From NCBI RefSeq assembly GCF_001544575.2, contig NZ_FCNY02000002.1, positions 248,001 through 312,000 on the forward strand: a DNA stretch of 64,000 bases, given 5' to 3'. The DNA is from Caballeronia cordobensis (GTDB taxonomy: Bacteria; Pseudomonadota; Gammaproteobacteria; Burkholderiales; Burkholderiaceae). Below the pieces are notes generated by a model. That model saw nothing but the letters and a program-made list of their open reading frames with translations. It searched no databases and was not told where the DNA came from. Position 1 is the stretch's first letter. Each line of letters starts with the position of its first letter. Made by a program: the position numbers and the translations under genes. Below, in pieces: positions 17,570-27,526 of the stretch.

Positions 17570-19093
17570 TCAAGCCGTCGCGACGGGGATCTTTCCGATT
17601 TTCGCCTGCCATTCGGCGGGGCCGGTCTTGTGGACCGAGGTTCCTGTCGAATCGACCGCGACGGTCACCGGCATGTCCTGCACGTCGAATTCATAGATCG
17701 CTTCCATGCCGAGGTCTTCGAACGCGAGCACCTTCGCCTCGCGGATCGCCTTCGACACCAGATAGGCCGCGCCGCCGACCGCCATCAGATACGCTGCCTT
17801 GTGATTCTTGATCGCCTCGATGGCGACCGGGCCGCGCTCGGCCTTGCCGATCATCGAGATGAGGCCGGTCTGCGCGAGCATCATGTCCGTGAACTTGTCC
17901 ATGCGCGTGGCCGTGGTCGGGCCCGCCGGGCCGACGGCTTCGTCGCGCACCGGATCGACCGGACCGACGTAATAGATCACGCGGTTGGTGAAATCGACCG
18001 GCAGCTTTTCGCCCTTGGCGAGCATGTCGGCAATGCGCTTGTGCGCGGCGTCGCGGCCCGTGAGCATCTTGCCGGAGAGCAGCAGCGTCTGCCCCGGCGT
18101 CCATGATGCGACTTCTTCCGGCGTCAGCGTGTTCAGGTCGACGCGCTTGCTCGTCTCCGTGTTCGGCTGCCACGTGACCTTCGGCCAGGCGTCGAGCGGG
18201 GGCGCTTCGAGCTTCGCCGCGCCCGTGCCGTCGAGCGTGAAGTGCGCGTGGCGCGTCGCCGCGCAGTTCGGAATGATCGCGACTGGCTTGCTCGCCGCGT
18301 GCGTGGGCGCCGCCATGATCTTGACGTCGAGCACGGTGGCGAGGCCGCCGAGACCCTGCGCGCCGATGCCGAGCGCGTTCACCTTCTCGTGCAGTTCCAC
18401 GCGCAGTTCCTCGATCCAGTCCTGCGGCCCGCGCGCGATGACGTCCTGAATGTCGATCGGGTCCATCAGCGATTCCTTCGCCATGACCATCGCCTTTTCA
18501 GCCGTGCCGCCGATGCCGATGCCGAGCATGCCCGGCGGGCACCAGCCCGCGCCCATCGTCGGCACGGTCTTGAGAATCCAGTCGACGATCGAATCCGACG
18601 GGTTCAGCATCGCGAACTTCGACTTGTTCTCCGAGCCGCCGCCCTTGGCCGCGACCTGCACGTCCACCTTGTCGCCCGGCACGATCTCGTAATGGATCAC
18701 GGCCGGCGTGTTGTCCTTCGTGTTCTTGCGGCCGCCTTCGGGCGGGCTCACGATCGACGCGCGCAGCACGTTGTCCGGATTCAGATAACCGCGGCGCACG
18801 CCTTCGTTGATCATGTCGGTGACGGACATCGTCGCGCCGTCCCATCGCACGTCCATGCCGACCTTCACGAACACCGTGACGATGCCGGTGTCCTGGCAGA
18901 TCGGGCGCTTGCCTTCGGCGCACATGCGGCTGTTGGTCAGGATCTGGGCGATCGCGTCTTTCGCGGCGGGGCTTTCTTCCAGCTCGTAGGCGCGGCCGAG
19001 CGCCTGAATATAGTCGAGCGGATGGTAGTAGCTGATGTACTGCAGCGAATCGGCGATGCTCTGAATCAGGTCTTCCTGCTTGATGACGGTCAT
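17570..19093 (-). CDS. fumA: Fumarate hydratase class I (4Fe-4S)
   Basis: This is a 507-residue iron-sulfur fumarase that interconverts fumarate and malate in the TCA cycle. Candidate cluster cysteines are in RPICQDTG, GAGWCPPG and PNCAATRHAHF. The C-terminal fumarase beta domain (about 340-505, GRDAAHKRIADML and GPAGPTTATRMDKFTD) is fused as in FumA/FumB of E. coli. It is monocistronic. An oxygen-labile class I enzyme beside the iron genes fits an iron-rich growth state, but co-regulation is only inferred. Confidence 0.93.
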   Translation of the reverse strand: MTVIKQEDLIQSIADSLQYISYYHPLDYIQALGRAYELEESPAAKDAIAQILTNSRMCAEGKRPICQDTGIVTVFVKVGMDVRWDGATMSVTDMINEGVRRGYLNPDNVLRASIVSPPEGGRKNTKDNTPAVIHYEIVPGDKVDVQVAAKGGGSENKSKFAMLNPSDSIVDWILKTVPTMGAGWCPPGMLGIGIGGTAEKAMVMAKESLMDPIDIQDVIARGPQDWIEELRVELHEKVNALGIGAQGLGGLATVLDVKIMAAPTHAASKPVAIIPNCAATRHAHFTLDGTGAAKLEAPPLDAWPKVTWQPNTETSKRVDLNTLTPEEVASWTPGQTLLLSGKMLTGRDAAHKRIADMLAKGEKLPVDFTNRVIYYVGPVDPVRDEAVGPAGPTTATRMDKFTDMMLAQTGLISMIGKAERGPVAIEAIKNHKAAYLMAVGGAAYLVSKAIREAKVLAFEDLGMEAIYEFDVQDMPVTVAVDSTGTSVHKTGPAEWQAKIGKIPVATA

Positions 19094-19144
19094 GGCGTAA
19101 GCTCAGGGGGGACGAAATTATGTGGTGGCGTTCTGGGCGACGCT

Positions 19145-19735
19145 TTACTCGATTGCGTTCCGGGGCGGCGAAAAGGATTCGTCGTGGAAGTGGCGCGGAT
19201 GCGTGTGGGTGGTCAGCCGGTCGACGTACGCCATGATGAGCGCCGAGACCAGGAACGCGACGTGAATGATCACCTGCCACAGCACGGTATGGAACGTGTG
19301 CTGGTCCGGATTGATGAAGGTTTTCAGCAGATGGATCGACGAAATGCTGATGAGCGCCATCGAGAGCTTGACCTTCAGCACGCCGGCGTTGACGTGGTCG
19401 AGCCATTCGGGCTCGTCGGGATGGCCCTCCACGCCCAGGCGCGATACGAACGTCTCGTACCCGCCGACGATCACCATGATGAGCAGGTTCGAGATCATCA
19501 CCACGTCGATGAGGCCGAGCACGACGAGCATGATGTTGGTTTCGTCGAGGGTCATCGCGTGCGTGACGAGATGCCACACTTCCTTCAGGAACAGCACGAC
19601 GTAGACGCCCTGCGCGACGATCAGGCCCAGGTACAGCGGCACCTGCAGCCAGCGGCTCATGAAGATGATTCTCGGCAGCACTTTCATCGAGCCGGAACGG
19701 GAGGGCGGGGTAAAAGCATGCTTGGGAGCGGACAT
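19145..19735 (-). CDS. UPF0114 / YqhA-family membrane protein
   Basis: This is a 196-residue membrane protein of the YqhA/UPF0114 family. It has about four hydrophobic segments ([33 protein letters not shown] then [47 protein letters not shown]). A conserved family segment, [10 protein letters not shown], is visible. The ATG at 19735 is chosen because earlier in-frame codons run back through another gene. Function is unknown, possibly a small-molecule transport or stress role. Confidence 0.8.
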   Translation of the reverse strand: MSAPKHAFTPPSRSGSMKVLPRIIFMSRWLQVPLYLGLIVAQGVYVVLFLKEVWHLVTHAMTLDETNIMLVVLGLIDVVMISNLLIMVIVGGYETFVSRLGVEGHPDEPEWLDHVNAGVLKVKLSMALISISSIHLLKTFINPDQHTFHTVLWQVIIHVAFLVSALIMAYVDRLTTHTHPRHFHDESFSPPRNAIE

Positions 19736-19923
19736 GGGCGGCTTTTCAGTCGGTGAGTCGGACCGGAAATGATGACGGGCGAATATGACGAACCAAATGT
19801 GCGATGCGCCGGCGCACGCGCAAGAAAGCGCATTCGCGGTATCGGGAAGCCCGCAATTGTACCGCGTCGCCGCGCGTGCCTGCCGAAAGCTTTCGGAAAG
19901 CGCCGATGGCATGCCGCCGCGAT

Positions 19924-20847
19924 CTACACGCCTGATTCGCGCGACACCGCGCCCGCCGCGCGCGGCCTGACGGGTGGCCTGACGCGTGGCCTGACACTCG
20001 CGAGCCCGATGCCGGCGACGACGCACGCGAGCGCTACGCCATGCGCGAGCGTCGGCCGCTCGTCGAGGAAGGCGATGCCGTAAAAGGCCGCCGCGACCGG
20101 CAGCACGGCGCAGAAGACGCCTGCGAGACTGCCATCGACATGGCGGATGCCTTTCATCCATAGCCAGAACGAGAAGATGCTGGCCGACAGTCCGTACCAG
20201 ACGACGAGCGCCCACGTATCCCATGCGACGCCGGTCCAGTCGAAACCGGAGAGCGACGTCATGCCGAACGGCAGCATCAACAGCAGGCCGATGCCGTGCG
20301 TGTACGCGCAGATATCGATGGCGGGCAGCGTTTGCGTGAGGCGGCGCGAGAGGATCACGTAGAGCGATTCGCAGCACACCGCGCCGAGCACCATCAGATT
20401 GCCGGCGAGGGAGCTTGCGCCGGTATCGCCGGCCTGCGCGACGTTGATGACGAGCACGCCCGCGATCGCGAGCCCGATCGACGCCAGTGCGCGCGCGCCT
20501 GGCTTCTCCCTGAGGAAGATCCACGCGAAAAGCGCGACCGTCGCCGGCAGCGTGCTGGTGATGACGCCCGCCGCGACCGCGCTCGTACGCGCAACGCCGT
20601 TGAGCATCAGCAAGGTGAAGCCGAAGGTGCCGAAGAACGCCTGCAGGAACAGATTGACCCACTCGCCGCGCGCGACGCGCTTCATCTTCGACCAGCGCAG
20701 AAGCGGCCAGAGCACCGCGAGCGCGATCACGAAGCGCAGAAGCGCGAAGAGCGGAACGGGCACGGACGCGACGATCGATTTGCCGATGCCGACGTTACTG
20801 CCGACGAGCAGCATGGCCGCGATGAGTAAGAAAGCGTAGCGATTCAA
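19924..20847 (-). CDS. EamA/DMT-family transporter
   Basis: This is a 307-residue drug/metabolite transporter with ten predicted membrane helices formed by two EamA repeats (about 1-140 and 150-290). Helix 1 begins [23 protein letters not shown]. Such proteins export amino acids, metabolites or drugs, and the substrate cannot be read from sequence. It is divergent from acs and separated from the YqhA-type gene by 188 bases. Confidence 0.85.
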   Translation of the reverse strand: MNRYAFLLIAAMLLVGSNVGIGKSIVASVPVPLFALLRFVIALAVLWPLLRWSKMKRVARGEWVNLFLQAFFGTFGFTLLMLNGVARTSAVAAGVITSTLPATVALFAWIFLREKPGARALASIGLAIAGVLVINVAQAGDTGASSLAGNLMVLGAVCCESLYVILSRRLTQTLPAIDICAYTHGIGLLLMLPFGMTSLSGFDWTGVAWDTWALVVWYGLSASIFSFWLWMKGIRHVDGSLAGVFCAVLPVAAAFYGIAFLDERPTLAHGVALACVVAGIGLASVRPRVRPPVRPRAAGAVSRESGV

Positions 20848-21177
20848 TCTGGATAACGCGCGGCGAGTTCAGTTACGATTGTGGGGACGCATTGTAGAAG
20901 CCGCGACGACTCCGTGTATACCCCGTGCCGCGCGGGCGGTTCACGTAAGAAGCGGGTAAGTTGGCGGGCTTATCTTCAAATCACTGCGGGATGGGCACGG
21001 CAGCGAATGTGCTGTGACATCTTCCGCGCCACCCCGGCGCGGTCATTATGGAGACAAGGTCCGTGCGCGGAACGCCATGCGTTCGGCGCTTTCGAACCTC
21101 ATAACATGCGGCGCACGCGGCCCATTCAGCGACGCGCGCACCGCCGGATTCTGGAAACACCATCAAAGGGGTTGTCG
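20848..21177. other. Divergent intergenic region EamA / acs
   Basis: These 330 bases have no credible gene on either strand. The acs ribosome binding site (AAAGGGG) lies at its right end. I see no obvious promoter pair and no palindrome stronger than chance. Confidence 0.4.
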
Positions 21178-23160
21178 ATGTCTGCGATCGAATCGGTTCT
21201 TCATGAAAAACGCGTGTTCCCGCCGTCAGCCAAGGCATCGGCGGGCGCGGCAATCTCCGGCATGGACGCCTACAAGGCGCTTGTCGAGCACGCCGAGCGC
21301 GACTACGAAGGTTTCTGGGCGGGAGTCGCTCGCGACACGCTCGCCTGGCACAAGCCGTTCACCAAGGTGCTGGACGAATCGAAGGCGCCGTTCTACACGT
21401 GGTTCGAAGACGGCGAGCTCAACGCCTCGTACAACTGTCTCGACCGTCATGTCGAAGCGGGCCGCGGCGCCGACAACGCGATCATCTTCGAAGCCGACGA
21501 CGGCACCGTCACCAACGTCACGTATCAGGACTTGCTGGAGCGCGTCTGCCGCCTCGCCAATGCGCTCAAGAAGCGCGGTGTGAAGAAGGGCGACCGCGTC
21601 GTGATCTATCTGCCGATGTCGGTGGAAGGCGTCGTCGCGATGCAGGCGTGCGTGCGCATCGGCGCGACGCATTCCGTCGTGTTCGGCGGCTTCTCGTCGA
21701 AATCGCTGAACGAGCGTCTGGTCGATGTCGGCGCGGTCGCGCTCATCACCGCCGACGAGCAAATGCGCGGCGGCAAGGCGCTGCCGCTCAAGAGCATCGC
21801 CGACGAAGCGCTCGCCGCGGGCGGCTGCGAGAAGGTGAAGGACGTGATCGTCTACCAGCGCACGGGCGGCAAGGTGCAATGGACCGAAGGCCGCGACGCG
21901 TGGCTGCACGAGATCGTCGAGAACGAATCGGCGCAGTGCGAGCCGGAATGGGTGAGCGCGGAGCATCCGCTTTTCATCCTCTACACGTCCGGCTCGACGG
22001 GCAAGCCCAAGGGCGTGCAGCACAGCACGGCGGGCACGCTGCTGTGGGCTGCGCAGACCATGAAGTGGACCTTCGACATGAAGCCGGGCGACATCTTCTG
22101 GTGCACGGCGGATATCGGCTGGATCACGGGGCATAGCTACATCGCGTACGGTCCGCTTGCGATCGGCGCGACGCAGGTGATGTTCGAAGGCGTGCCGACG
22201 TATCCGAACGCGGGCCGCTTCTGGGAGATGATCCAGCGTCACAAGGTCACGATCTTCTATACCGCGCCCACCGCGATCCGCTCGCTCATCAAGGCATCGG
22301 AAGCCGATGCGAAAGTGCATCCGAAGAGCTACGACCTGTCGTCGTTGCGCATCCTCGGCACGGTCGGCGAGCCGATCAATCCGGAAGCGTGGATGTGGTA
22401 TCACGAGAACGTGGGCCGCGCGCAGTGCCCGATCGTCGATACGTGGTGGCAGACGGAAACCGGCGGTCACATGATCACGCCGCTGCCGGGCGCGACGCCG
22501 CTCGTGCCGGGTTCGTGCACGCTGCCGCTGCCTGGCATCATGGCCGCGGTCGTCGATGAAACCGGTCAGGACGTGCCGAACGGGCAGGGCGGCATTCTGG
22601 TCGTCAAGCGTCCGTGGCCGTCCATGCTGCGCAACGTGTGGGGCGATCCCAAACGCTATCAGACGAGCTACTTCCCCGAAGAGCTCGGCGGCAGGCTGTA
22701 TCTTGCCGGCGACGGCGCGGTGCGCGACAAGGAAACCGGCTACTTCACGATCATGGGCCGCATCGACGACGTGCTGAACGTCTCCGGCCACCGCCTCGGC
22801 ACGATGGAAATCGAGTCGGCGCTGGTCGCGAATCCGATGGTGGCGGAAGCGGCGGTTGTCGGCCGTCCGGACGACACGACGGGTGAAGCCGTGGTCGCGT
22901 TCGTCGTGCTCAAGCGTTCGCGTCCGGAAGGCGACGAAGCCAAGCAGATCGCGACCGAGCTGCGCAACTGGGTCGGCAAGGAAATCGGCCCGATCGCGAA
23001 GCCGAAGGACATTCGCTTCGGCGAAAACCTGCCGAAGACGCGTTCGGGCAAGATCATGCGGCGGCTCTTGCGCTCGCTCGCGAAGGGCGAGGAGATCACG
23101 CAGGACGTCTCCACGCTGGAGAATCCCGCGATTCTCGATCAGCTCGGCGAAGCGCGCTGA
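21178..23160 (+). CDS. acs: Acetyl-CoA synthetase
   Basis: This is a 660-residue AMP-forming acetate-CoA ligase that activates acetate through acetyl-AMP. Landmarks: [12 protein letters not shown] (P-loop), [10 protein letters not shown], the hinge region near [14 protein letters not shown], and the catalytic, acetylation-sensitive Lys625 in [15 protein letters not shown] 21178 begins the conserved [16 protein letters not shown] start, and further upstream codons are non-conserved. The gene is followed by a two-subunit Na+/solute symporter that may import acetate or a related acid, giving an uptake-plus-activation pair. Confidence 0.95.
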   Translation: MSAIESVLHEKRVFPPSAKASAGAAISGMDAYKALVEHAERDYEGFWAGVARDTLAWHKPFTKVLDESKAPFYTWFEDGELNASYNCLDRHVEAGRGADNAIIFEADDGTVTNVTYQDLLERVCRLANALKKRGVKKGDRVVIYLPMSVEGVVAMQACVRIGATHSVVFGGFSSKSLNERLVDVGAVALITADEQMRGGKALPLKSIADEALAAGGCEKVKDVIVYQRTGGKVQWTEGRDAWLHEIVENESAQCEPEWVSAEHPLFILYTSGSTGKPKGVQHSTAGTLLWAAQTMKWTFDMKPGDIFWCTADIGWITGHSYIAYGPLAIGATQVMFEGVPTYPNAGRFWEMIQRHKVTIFYTAPTAIRSLIKASEADAKVHPKSYDLSSLRILGTVGEPINPEAWMWYHENVGRAQCPIVDTWWQTETGGHMITPLPGATPLVPGSCTLPLPGIMAAVVDETGQDVPNGQGGILVVKRPWPSMLRNVWGDPKRYQTSYFPEELGGRLYLAGDGAVRDKETGYFTIMGRIDDVLNVSGHRLGTMEIESALVANPMVAEAAVVGRPDDTTGEAVVAFVVLKRSRPEGDEAKQIATELRNWVGKEIGPIAKPKDIRFGENLPKTRSGKIMRRLLRSLAKGEEITQDVSTLENPAILDQLGEAR

Positions 23161-23240
23161 AGTCGCGCTCGACCGCTGCCTCGTTCGCGGCGGCGGTCGA
23201 TCCGTATTGCCGGCGACATGCGCTTTTGATAAAAAGCCGC

Positions 23241-23567
23241 ATGTCCGATTCCTCCAACACGACGCCTGCCTCGCCGCCGCCCGTTTCCGCGGCGATGGCG
23301 CGCGCGCATCGCCGCTACTGGCGATTCAACGTCGCGTTGATCGCCGTGCTGATGACGATCGGCTTCATTGTCTCGTTCGGCCTGCCGCTTTTCGCGCAAC
23401 GTTTCGAGCATGTGCGCGTGGCAGGCTTTCCGCTGCCGTTCTACTTCGGCGCGCAGGGCGCGATTCTCGTGTATGTCGCGCTGATCCTCCTCTATATCGT
23501 GCTCATGCAGTTCGCCGATGCGCGTCTCGCGCGCGCCGCCAGATCGGACGAGGGCGGCGCGGCATGA
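23241..23567 (+). CDS. DUF4212 small symporter subunit
   Basis: This is a 108-residue membrane protein with two helices, around WRFNVALIAVLMTIGFIVSF and FYFGAQGAILVYVALILLYIVLM. In this family it is encoded just before a sodium:solute symporter of the VC_2705 (TIGR03648) type and probably forms a complex with it. Its TGA overlaps the next ATG by 4 bases, so the two are translationally coupled. Acs lies 80 bases upstream, so all three genes may be co-transcribed. Confidence 0.85.
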   Translation: MSDSSNTTPASPPPVSAAMARAHRRYWRFNVALIAVLMTIGFIVSFGLPLFAQRFEHVRVAGFPLPFYFGAQGAILVYVALILLYIVLMQFADARLARAARSDEGGAA

Positions 23568-25588
23568 AACTCACCAACCGGCTGATTCTTTCCTACGCGC
23601 TCTATACCGTCGGCTTTCTGCTTTTCATCTTTCTGATGGAGCGCATCGAGCGCACGACGGGGCCGGGCATGTGGATCGGCTATGTGTTCCTGTTCGTGCC
23701 GATCGCGGTGTACGCGGTAATCGGGCTGTTGTCGCGCACGTCGGATCTCGTCGAATACTACGTGGCCGGCAGGCGCGTGCCTTCGGCGTTCAATGGCATG
23801 GCGACCGCGGCGGACTGGCTGTCGGCCGCGTCTTTCATCGGTCTGGCCGGCTCGATCTACGCGAGCGGCTACGACGGCCTCGCCTACGTCATGGGCTGGA
23901 CGGGCGGCTACTGTCTGGTCGCGTTTCTGCTCGCGCCCTACGTGCGCAAGCTCGCGCGCTACACGATTCCCGATTTTCTCGGCACGCGCTTCTCCAGCAA
24001 CCTTGTGCGCGCGCTCGCGGCCATCGCGGCGATTCTCTGCTCCTTCGTCTATCTCGTTGCGCAGATACAGGGCATCGGGCTGATCGCGTCGAGGTTCATC
24101 GGCATCGAGTTTTCGATCGGCATCTTCTGCGGGCTCGCGGGCATTCTCGTGTGCTCCTTTCTCGGCGGCATGCGCGCGGTCACGTGGACGCAGGTCGCGC
24201 AGTACATCATTCTGATCAGCGCGATGCTGATTCCCGTCTCGATGATCGCGCATCGCGAAGGGCTCGGCTGGTTTCCGCAATTCAACTATGGGCGCGTGAT
24301 GGAGCGCGTCGAAGCGCTGGAACGCGCCGTCGCCGTCTCGCCCGACGAAGCGCGCGTGCGTGCCGATTACGAGCGCCAGGCCGCGCAGATGCAGCAGCGC
24401 ATCGACGCGCTGCCGCAGTCGTTTCACGCCGAGCATGCGCGCCTCGTCGCCGAGATCGCCGAGCTGCGGCGGCACAACGGCCCGCTGCGCGAGATCAACG
24501 AGCGCGAGCGGGATCTGGCCGCCTTTCCGCGCGATCCCGCTGACGCGCAAGTGAAGTGGTCCCGCGAACGCGACGCGTTGATCGAACGCGTCGCGCCGCC
24601 CGTGCCGATGACCGAGGCCTTCGCGCCAGGCTCGGCGGGCGACGAGAGCCCGCGCGTGCATCAGATCAATTTCCTGTCGCTGCTGCTATGCCTGTCGATC
24701 GGCACGGCCAGCCTGCCGCACATTCTCACGCGCTACAACACGACGACCTCGGTGTCGTCGGCGCGGCGTTCGGTGGGCTGGACGCTGTTCTTCGTCGCGC
24801 TCTTCTATCTGACGGTGCCGGTGCTCGCGGTGCTGATCAAGCACGAGATTCTGACGGGGCTAGTCGGGCATCGCTTCGCCGATCTGCCGCAATGGGTGAC
24901 GCAGTGGCGGCGCGTCGAACCGTATCTGATCCGTATCAGCGATGTGAACGGCGATGGCATCGTGCGCTGGGCCGGCATCCAGATGCAGCCGGACATGGTC
25001 GTGCTGGCCGCGCCCGAGATCGCCGGATTGCCGTATGTCATCTCCGGTCTGATCGCCGCGGGCGCGCTGGCGGCGGCGCTCTCGACGGCGGACGGGCTGC
25101 TGCTCACCATCGCCAATGCGCTGTCGCACGATGTCTATTACTGCATGGTCGATCGCCGCGCGACGAGCCAGCGGCGCGTGACCATCTCCAAGATTTTGCT
25201 GCTCGGCGTGGCGTTGCTGGCGTCGTACGTTGCGTCGCTCAATGCGGGCAATATTCTTTTTCTCGTGGGCGCGGCGTTTTCGCTGGCGGCGTCGAGTCTC
25301 TTTCCCGCGCTGGTGCTCGGCGTGTTCTGGAAGCGCACGACGCAGCGCGGCGTGGTGGCGGGGATGATCGCGGGGCTCGTCGTGTGCGTGTATTACATCG
25401 TGTCGACCTATCCGTTCTTCGTGCAGTTGACGGGCTTCGCGGGACCGCGCTGGTTCGGCATCGAGCCGATCAGCTCGGGCGTCTTCGGCGTGCCGGCGGG
25501 CTTTGCGGTGGCGATTGCGGTGAGCCTTTTCGACCGAAAACCGGATGCGTACACGCGCGCGCTCGTCGATTACATCCGTCATCCGTAG
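23564..25588 (+). CDS. Sodium:solute symporter (VC_2705/ActP-like) with coiled-coil insert
   Basis: This is a 674-residue SSS-family symporter probably taking up acetate or another short carboxylate with Na+. The usual 13-helix core is interrupted at about residues 243-365 by a hydrophilic, heptad-like, Glu/Arg-rich segment, and near 458-472 by a DVNGDGIV loop resembling a Ca2+-binding EF-hand turn. These make it longer than ActP/PutP (about 500-550). Start ATG 23564 is coupled to the DUF4212 gene. The same frame is open further upstream, through the end of acs, but that part has acs-shadow composition. Confidence 0.9.
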   Translation: MKLTNRLILSYALYTVGFLLFIFLMERIERTTGPGMWIGYVFLFVPIAVYAVIGLLSRTSDLVEYYVAGRRVPSAFNGMATAADWLSAASFIGLAGSIYASGYDGLAYVMGWTGGYCLVAFLLAPYVRKLARYTIPDFLGTRFSSNLVRALAAIAAILCSFVYLVAQIQGIGLIASRFIGIEFSIGIFCGLAGILVCSFLGGMRAVTWTQVAQYIILISAMLIPVSMIAHREGLGWFPQFNYGRVMERVEALERAVAVSPDEARVRADYERQAAQMQQRIDALPQSFHAEHARLVAEIAELRRHNGPLREINERERDLAAFPRDPADAQVKWSRERDALIERVAPPVPMTEAFAPGSAGDESPRVHQINFLSLLLCLSIGTASLPHILTRYNTTTSVSSARRSVGWTLFFVALFYLTVPVLAVLIKHEILTGLVGHRFADLPQWVTQWRRVEPYLIRISDVNGDGIVRWAGIQMQPDMVVLAAPEIAGLPYVISGLIAAGALAAALSTADGLLLTIANALSHDVYYCMVDRRATSQRRVTISKILLLGVALLASYVASLNAGNILFLVGAAFSLAASSLFPALVLGVFWKRTTQRGVVAGMIAGLVVCVYYIVSTYPFFVQLTGFAGPRWFGIEPISSGVFGVPAGFAVAIAVSLFDRKPDAYTRALVDYIRHP

Positions 25589-25614
25589 GGGCTGGCGCAG
25601 ACGCGGGAACTTGG

Positions 25615-25620
25615 TATAAT
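25615..25620 (+). promoter_or_regulatory. -10 element of tRNA-Ser
   Basis: TATAAT lies 12 bases before the tRNA 5' end. A convincing -35 is not visible at 17 bases. Confidence 0.5.
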
Positions 25621-25631
25621 CGCGGTCTTCC

Positions 25632-25721
25632 GGAGAGATGGATGAGTGGTTTAAGTCGCACGCCTGGAAAGCGTGTATAGGGTAAAACCTATCGGGGGTT
25701 CGAATCCCCCTCTCTCCGCCA
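25632..25721 (+). tRNA. tRNA-Ser (anticodon GGA)
   Basis: This is 90 bases including the encoded CCA. The acceptor GGAGAGA pairs with TCTCTCC, with discriminator G. The anticodon loop contains GGA at 25666-25668, and a long type II variable arm (about ATAGGGTAAAACCTAT) precedes the T-loop GGTTCGAATCC. It reads UCC and UCU serine codons. Confidence 0.97.
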
Positions 25722-25732
25722 GGACACTGAAG

Positions 25733-25772
25733 AAGGCCCCGTATGGTCAATGACTTACGGGGCTTTTGGTTT
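25733..25772 (+). terminator. Terminator after tRNA-Ser
   Basis: The stem AAGGCCCCGTA (25733-25743) / TACGGGGCTTTT (25756-25767) is followed by GGTTTTTTTGG. It lies 12 bases after the tRNA. Confidence 0.85.
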
Positions 25773-26321
25773 TTTTGGCCTATCAGATGGCAGATGTGGC
25801 GGTGAAACGATGTGGCGCTTTGTTTTGGTGTTCTAACGCCGCCTGTAAGGTCTCGTTCTCCATCCGCCCTTATAAGACGACTCTCATTTTGATCGCATAG
25901 CCAGGGGCGGTGAACGAAAGGCCTCACATTTCCGACCGGCGACAAAATATAGCCACGCACCAGACTCAGAATCGTGCGGGCCATTTCAGGCGTATGTTCG
26001 ACTGCCGAGGCTGTGCTTCGCCCGCGCTTCCACTCAAACCATTAAAGATTCGAACTCCTGATGAATCGGCGGCGAACGCAGGTTCGTGGCGCACGAATGC
26101 GCATCGCAAAATGAACCAGAGAGCCCAAACAAGAAAAAGAAATGTCGTAAGAGAAATGAGCGCCACGGCATGACTGCGCCTCTAATAATGCTCGATGAAC
26201 TCTCGCACATGGCAGGGCGCAATGGCGCGTGTCACCCACCTCTTACGACATTGACAAGCATAGTCGATGCAACCCGGAATGGAATCGGATTAATCGCGTA
26301 ATACGTCGCGCGAACCGCAAA
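25773..26321. other. Gene-poor stretch downstream of tRNA-Ser
   Basis: About 550 bases lack a convincing gene. The base composition looks more AT-rich than the flanks, with AAGAAAAAGAAATG-like runs. A GTG-initiated - strand frame at 25966-26166 encodes a short hydrophobic helix with a polar tail, but it has no ribosome site and I do not annotate it as a gene. I found no integrase, no duplicated tRNA 3' end and no terminal inverted repeats. It may be a decayed integration scar. Confidence 0.35.
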
Positions 26322-26582
26322 TCAACGGTGCGCGGTCTTGTGTTGCGCGTGCCCGGCGTGAGCGAACGCGGCAATCGGATCGTCGTCGGCGGTCGCGGCG
26401 ACGGTATGTCTCGGCGGTTTCGGCGCGGGCTTGACGGGTTTTTGCGGTGCAGCGGACTTCGGCTGCGCGTGTGCGATTTCCGCATTCGTCATCCAGTGCT
26501 CGCTGTACGCCGCGCGGGCGGGCATGACGCCGATCAGAAGCACGAGGGCGATGGGCGTCGACAGGACGCGTGGTGTTCGCAT
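26322..26582 (-). CDS. Small exported His/Pro-rich protein (86 aa)
   Basis: It has a signal peptide (MRTPRVLSTPIALVLL, cleavage near PARAAYS), then a Lys/Pro/Ala linker and a C-terminus with several His (HAGHAQHKTAHR). No family recognised. The His-rich tail might bind metal, but this is speculation. It lies upstream of a long AT-rich stretch, and no terminator is evident on its 3' side. Confidence 0.5.
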   Translation of the reverse strand: MRTPRVLSTPIALVLLIGVMPARAAYSEHWMTNAEIAHAQPKSAAPQKPVKPAPKPPRHTVAATADDDPIAAFAHAGHAQHKTAHR

Positions 26583-26642
26583 GATTGTTTTCGTTGGAGC
26601 GGAACAGGAAGGGCATTGCGAAACGATGCCGGGCTACGAACG

Positions 26643-26666
26643 AAAAACCCCGCGCGTGGCGCGGGG
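26643..26666 (-). terminator. Terminator after the 26708-27082 gene
   Basis: An 8-bp GC stem (CCCCGCGC 26648-26655 / GCGCGGGG 26659-26666) with loop GTG is followed by T5 on the - strand. It ends the gene at 26708-27082. Confidence 0.8.
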
Positions 26667-26707
26667 CATCGCAACACAGGCTCGCGGCAGGCGCGACGCC
26701 TGAAGAC

Positions 26708-27082
26708 TCAATGGTGAATCATCAACTGAGCGGCCTGATTTTCAGCGTCGTAGTGGAGGGCGGAGTTCGCGGCCTGCTCTTCATGGACCAGAACCTCGCG
26801 TGCGGCCTGACCGCCTCGCTCGTAACCCGACTTCGTCGCGTGCTCTTCAAGTGCGGCGATGAGCGGCAGTTGCTCTTCCGCGACCGAGCGCATCAGGTCC
26901 AGCATGTCGCGGCGCATCGATTCGGGATACGCGCAGAAGTGCTCGAAGCCGCCCGGCGCGGCGACGATATTCACGAGCGACATCAGCAGCCGTGCGCGGT
27001 TGGCGCAGTGCTCGCTGATCTGCACCAATTGCGAGACCGTCGCGTGGCCGTGCGGATCGACGGAAATGTGAAGGTTGGTCAT
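26708..27082 (-). CDS. Hypothetical protein (124 aa)
   Basis: This soluble, Glu/His-rich helical protein of unknown function reads MTNLHISVDPHGHATVSQLV at the start and ends in a His-rich tail (DAENQAAQLMIHH). The composition suggests a compact all-alpha fold. No catalytic motif or domain is evident to me. A terminator directly downstream and normal codon use support it as a real gene. Confidence 0.55.
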   Translation of the reverse strand: MTNLHISVDPHGHATVSQLVQISEHCANRARLLMSLVNIVAAPGGFEHFCAYPESMRRDMLDLMRSVAEEQLPLIAALEEHATKSGYERGGQAAREVLVHEEQAANSALHYDAENQAAQLMIHH

Positions 27083-27183
27083 CGAATAGCCTTTTTCATT
27101 ATGCTGAGAAGGCCCGCATTTAAGCCGCTCCGGCGGTAAAAAACGACCGGACGAATCCTATTACCTCGGTGCGCGACGATCCT

Positions 27184-27348
27184 TTACTTTCGCGCCTCAC
27201 CGACGCGAGCAGGTCGGGCGAAAAGCCGCATCGCCCGGCACCAGAACGCGCGCCAACGCCCCGGCATTTCAATCCGCGACGCATCCATGTCGCGTTCCCA
27301 ATTTTCCCGCTCGCTGCGCGGCCGGTCGACGAGTGTTCCGAAGTACAT
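27184..27348 (-). CDS. Small hypothetical protein (54 aa)
   Basis: ATG 27348 has GGGAG at a good distance and encodes MYFGTLVDRPRSE, followed by a Trp/Arg-rich tail. A start 15 codons upstream (27393) is possible. It is positively charged and has no family match. Coding status is moderate: composition fits, but the sequence is short. Confidence 0.35.
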   Translation of the reverse strand: MYFGTLVDRPRSERENWERDMDASRIEMPGRWRAFWCRAMRLFARPARVGEARK

Positions 27349-27526
27349 GGCGAAGCTCCCTTGACGGCTATCGATGACGAAAGGCGTCGCCATGCGCGAG
27401 CGCCACGCGTTCAGAATGCCGATGCGCCGCCGCCCGCGAAACCCGGATGACGGCGCCCGTCCGACGCCGGGAACCCGGCCGCCAGCCGGAGACAGACGAA
27501 AGGAGGGACCGCCGTCCGCGCGCGCG

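Noticed and set aside
19736..20662. Upstream extension of the YqhA-type frame through the EamA gene
   Set aside because: The extension is Arg-rich and the EamA gene on the same strand in another frame has clear membrane helices. ATG 19735 was kept.
22856..23563. Upstream extension of the symporter frame through the end of acs
   Set aside because: Residues are Arg/Ser-rich, in a different frame from conserved acs. The overlap with the DUF4212 stop supports ATG 23564.
25966..26166. Possible short membrane protein after tRNA-Ser
   Set aside because: It needs a GTG start without a ribosome site and has no family resemblance.
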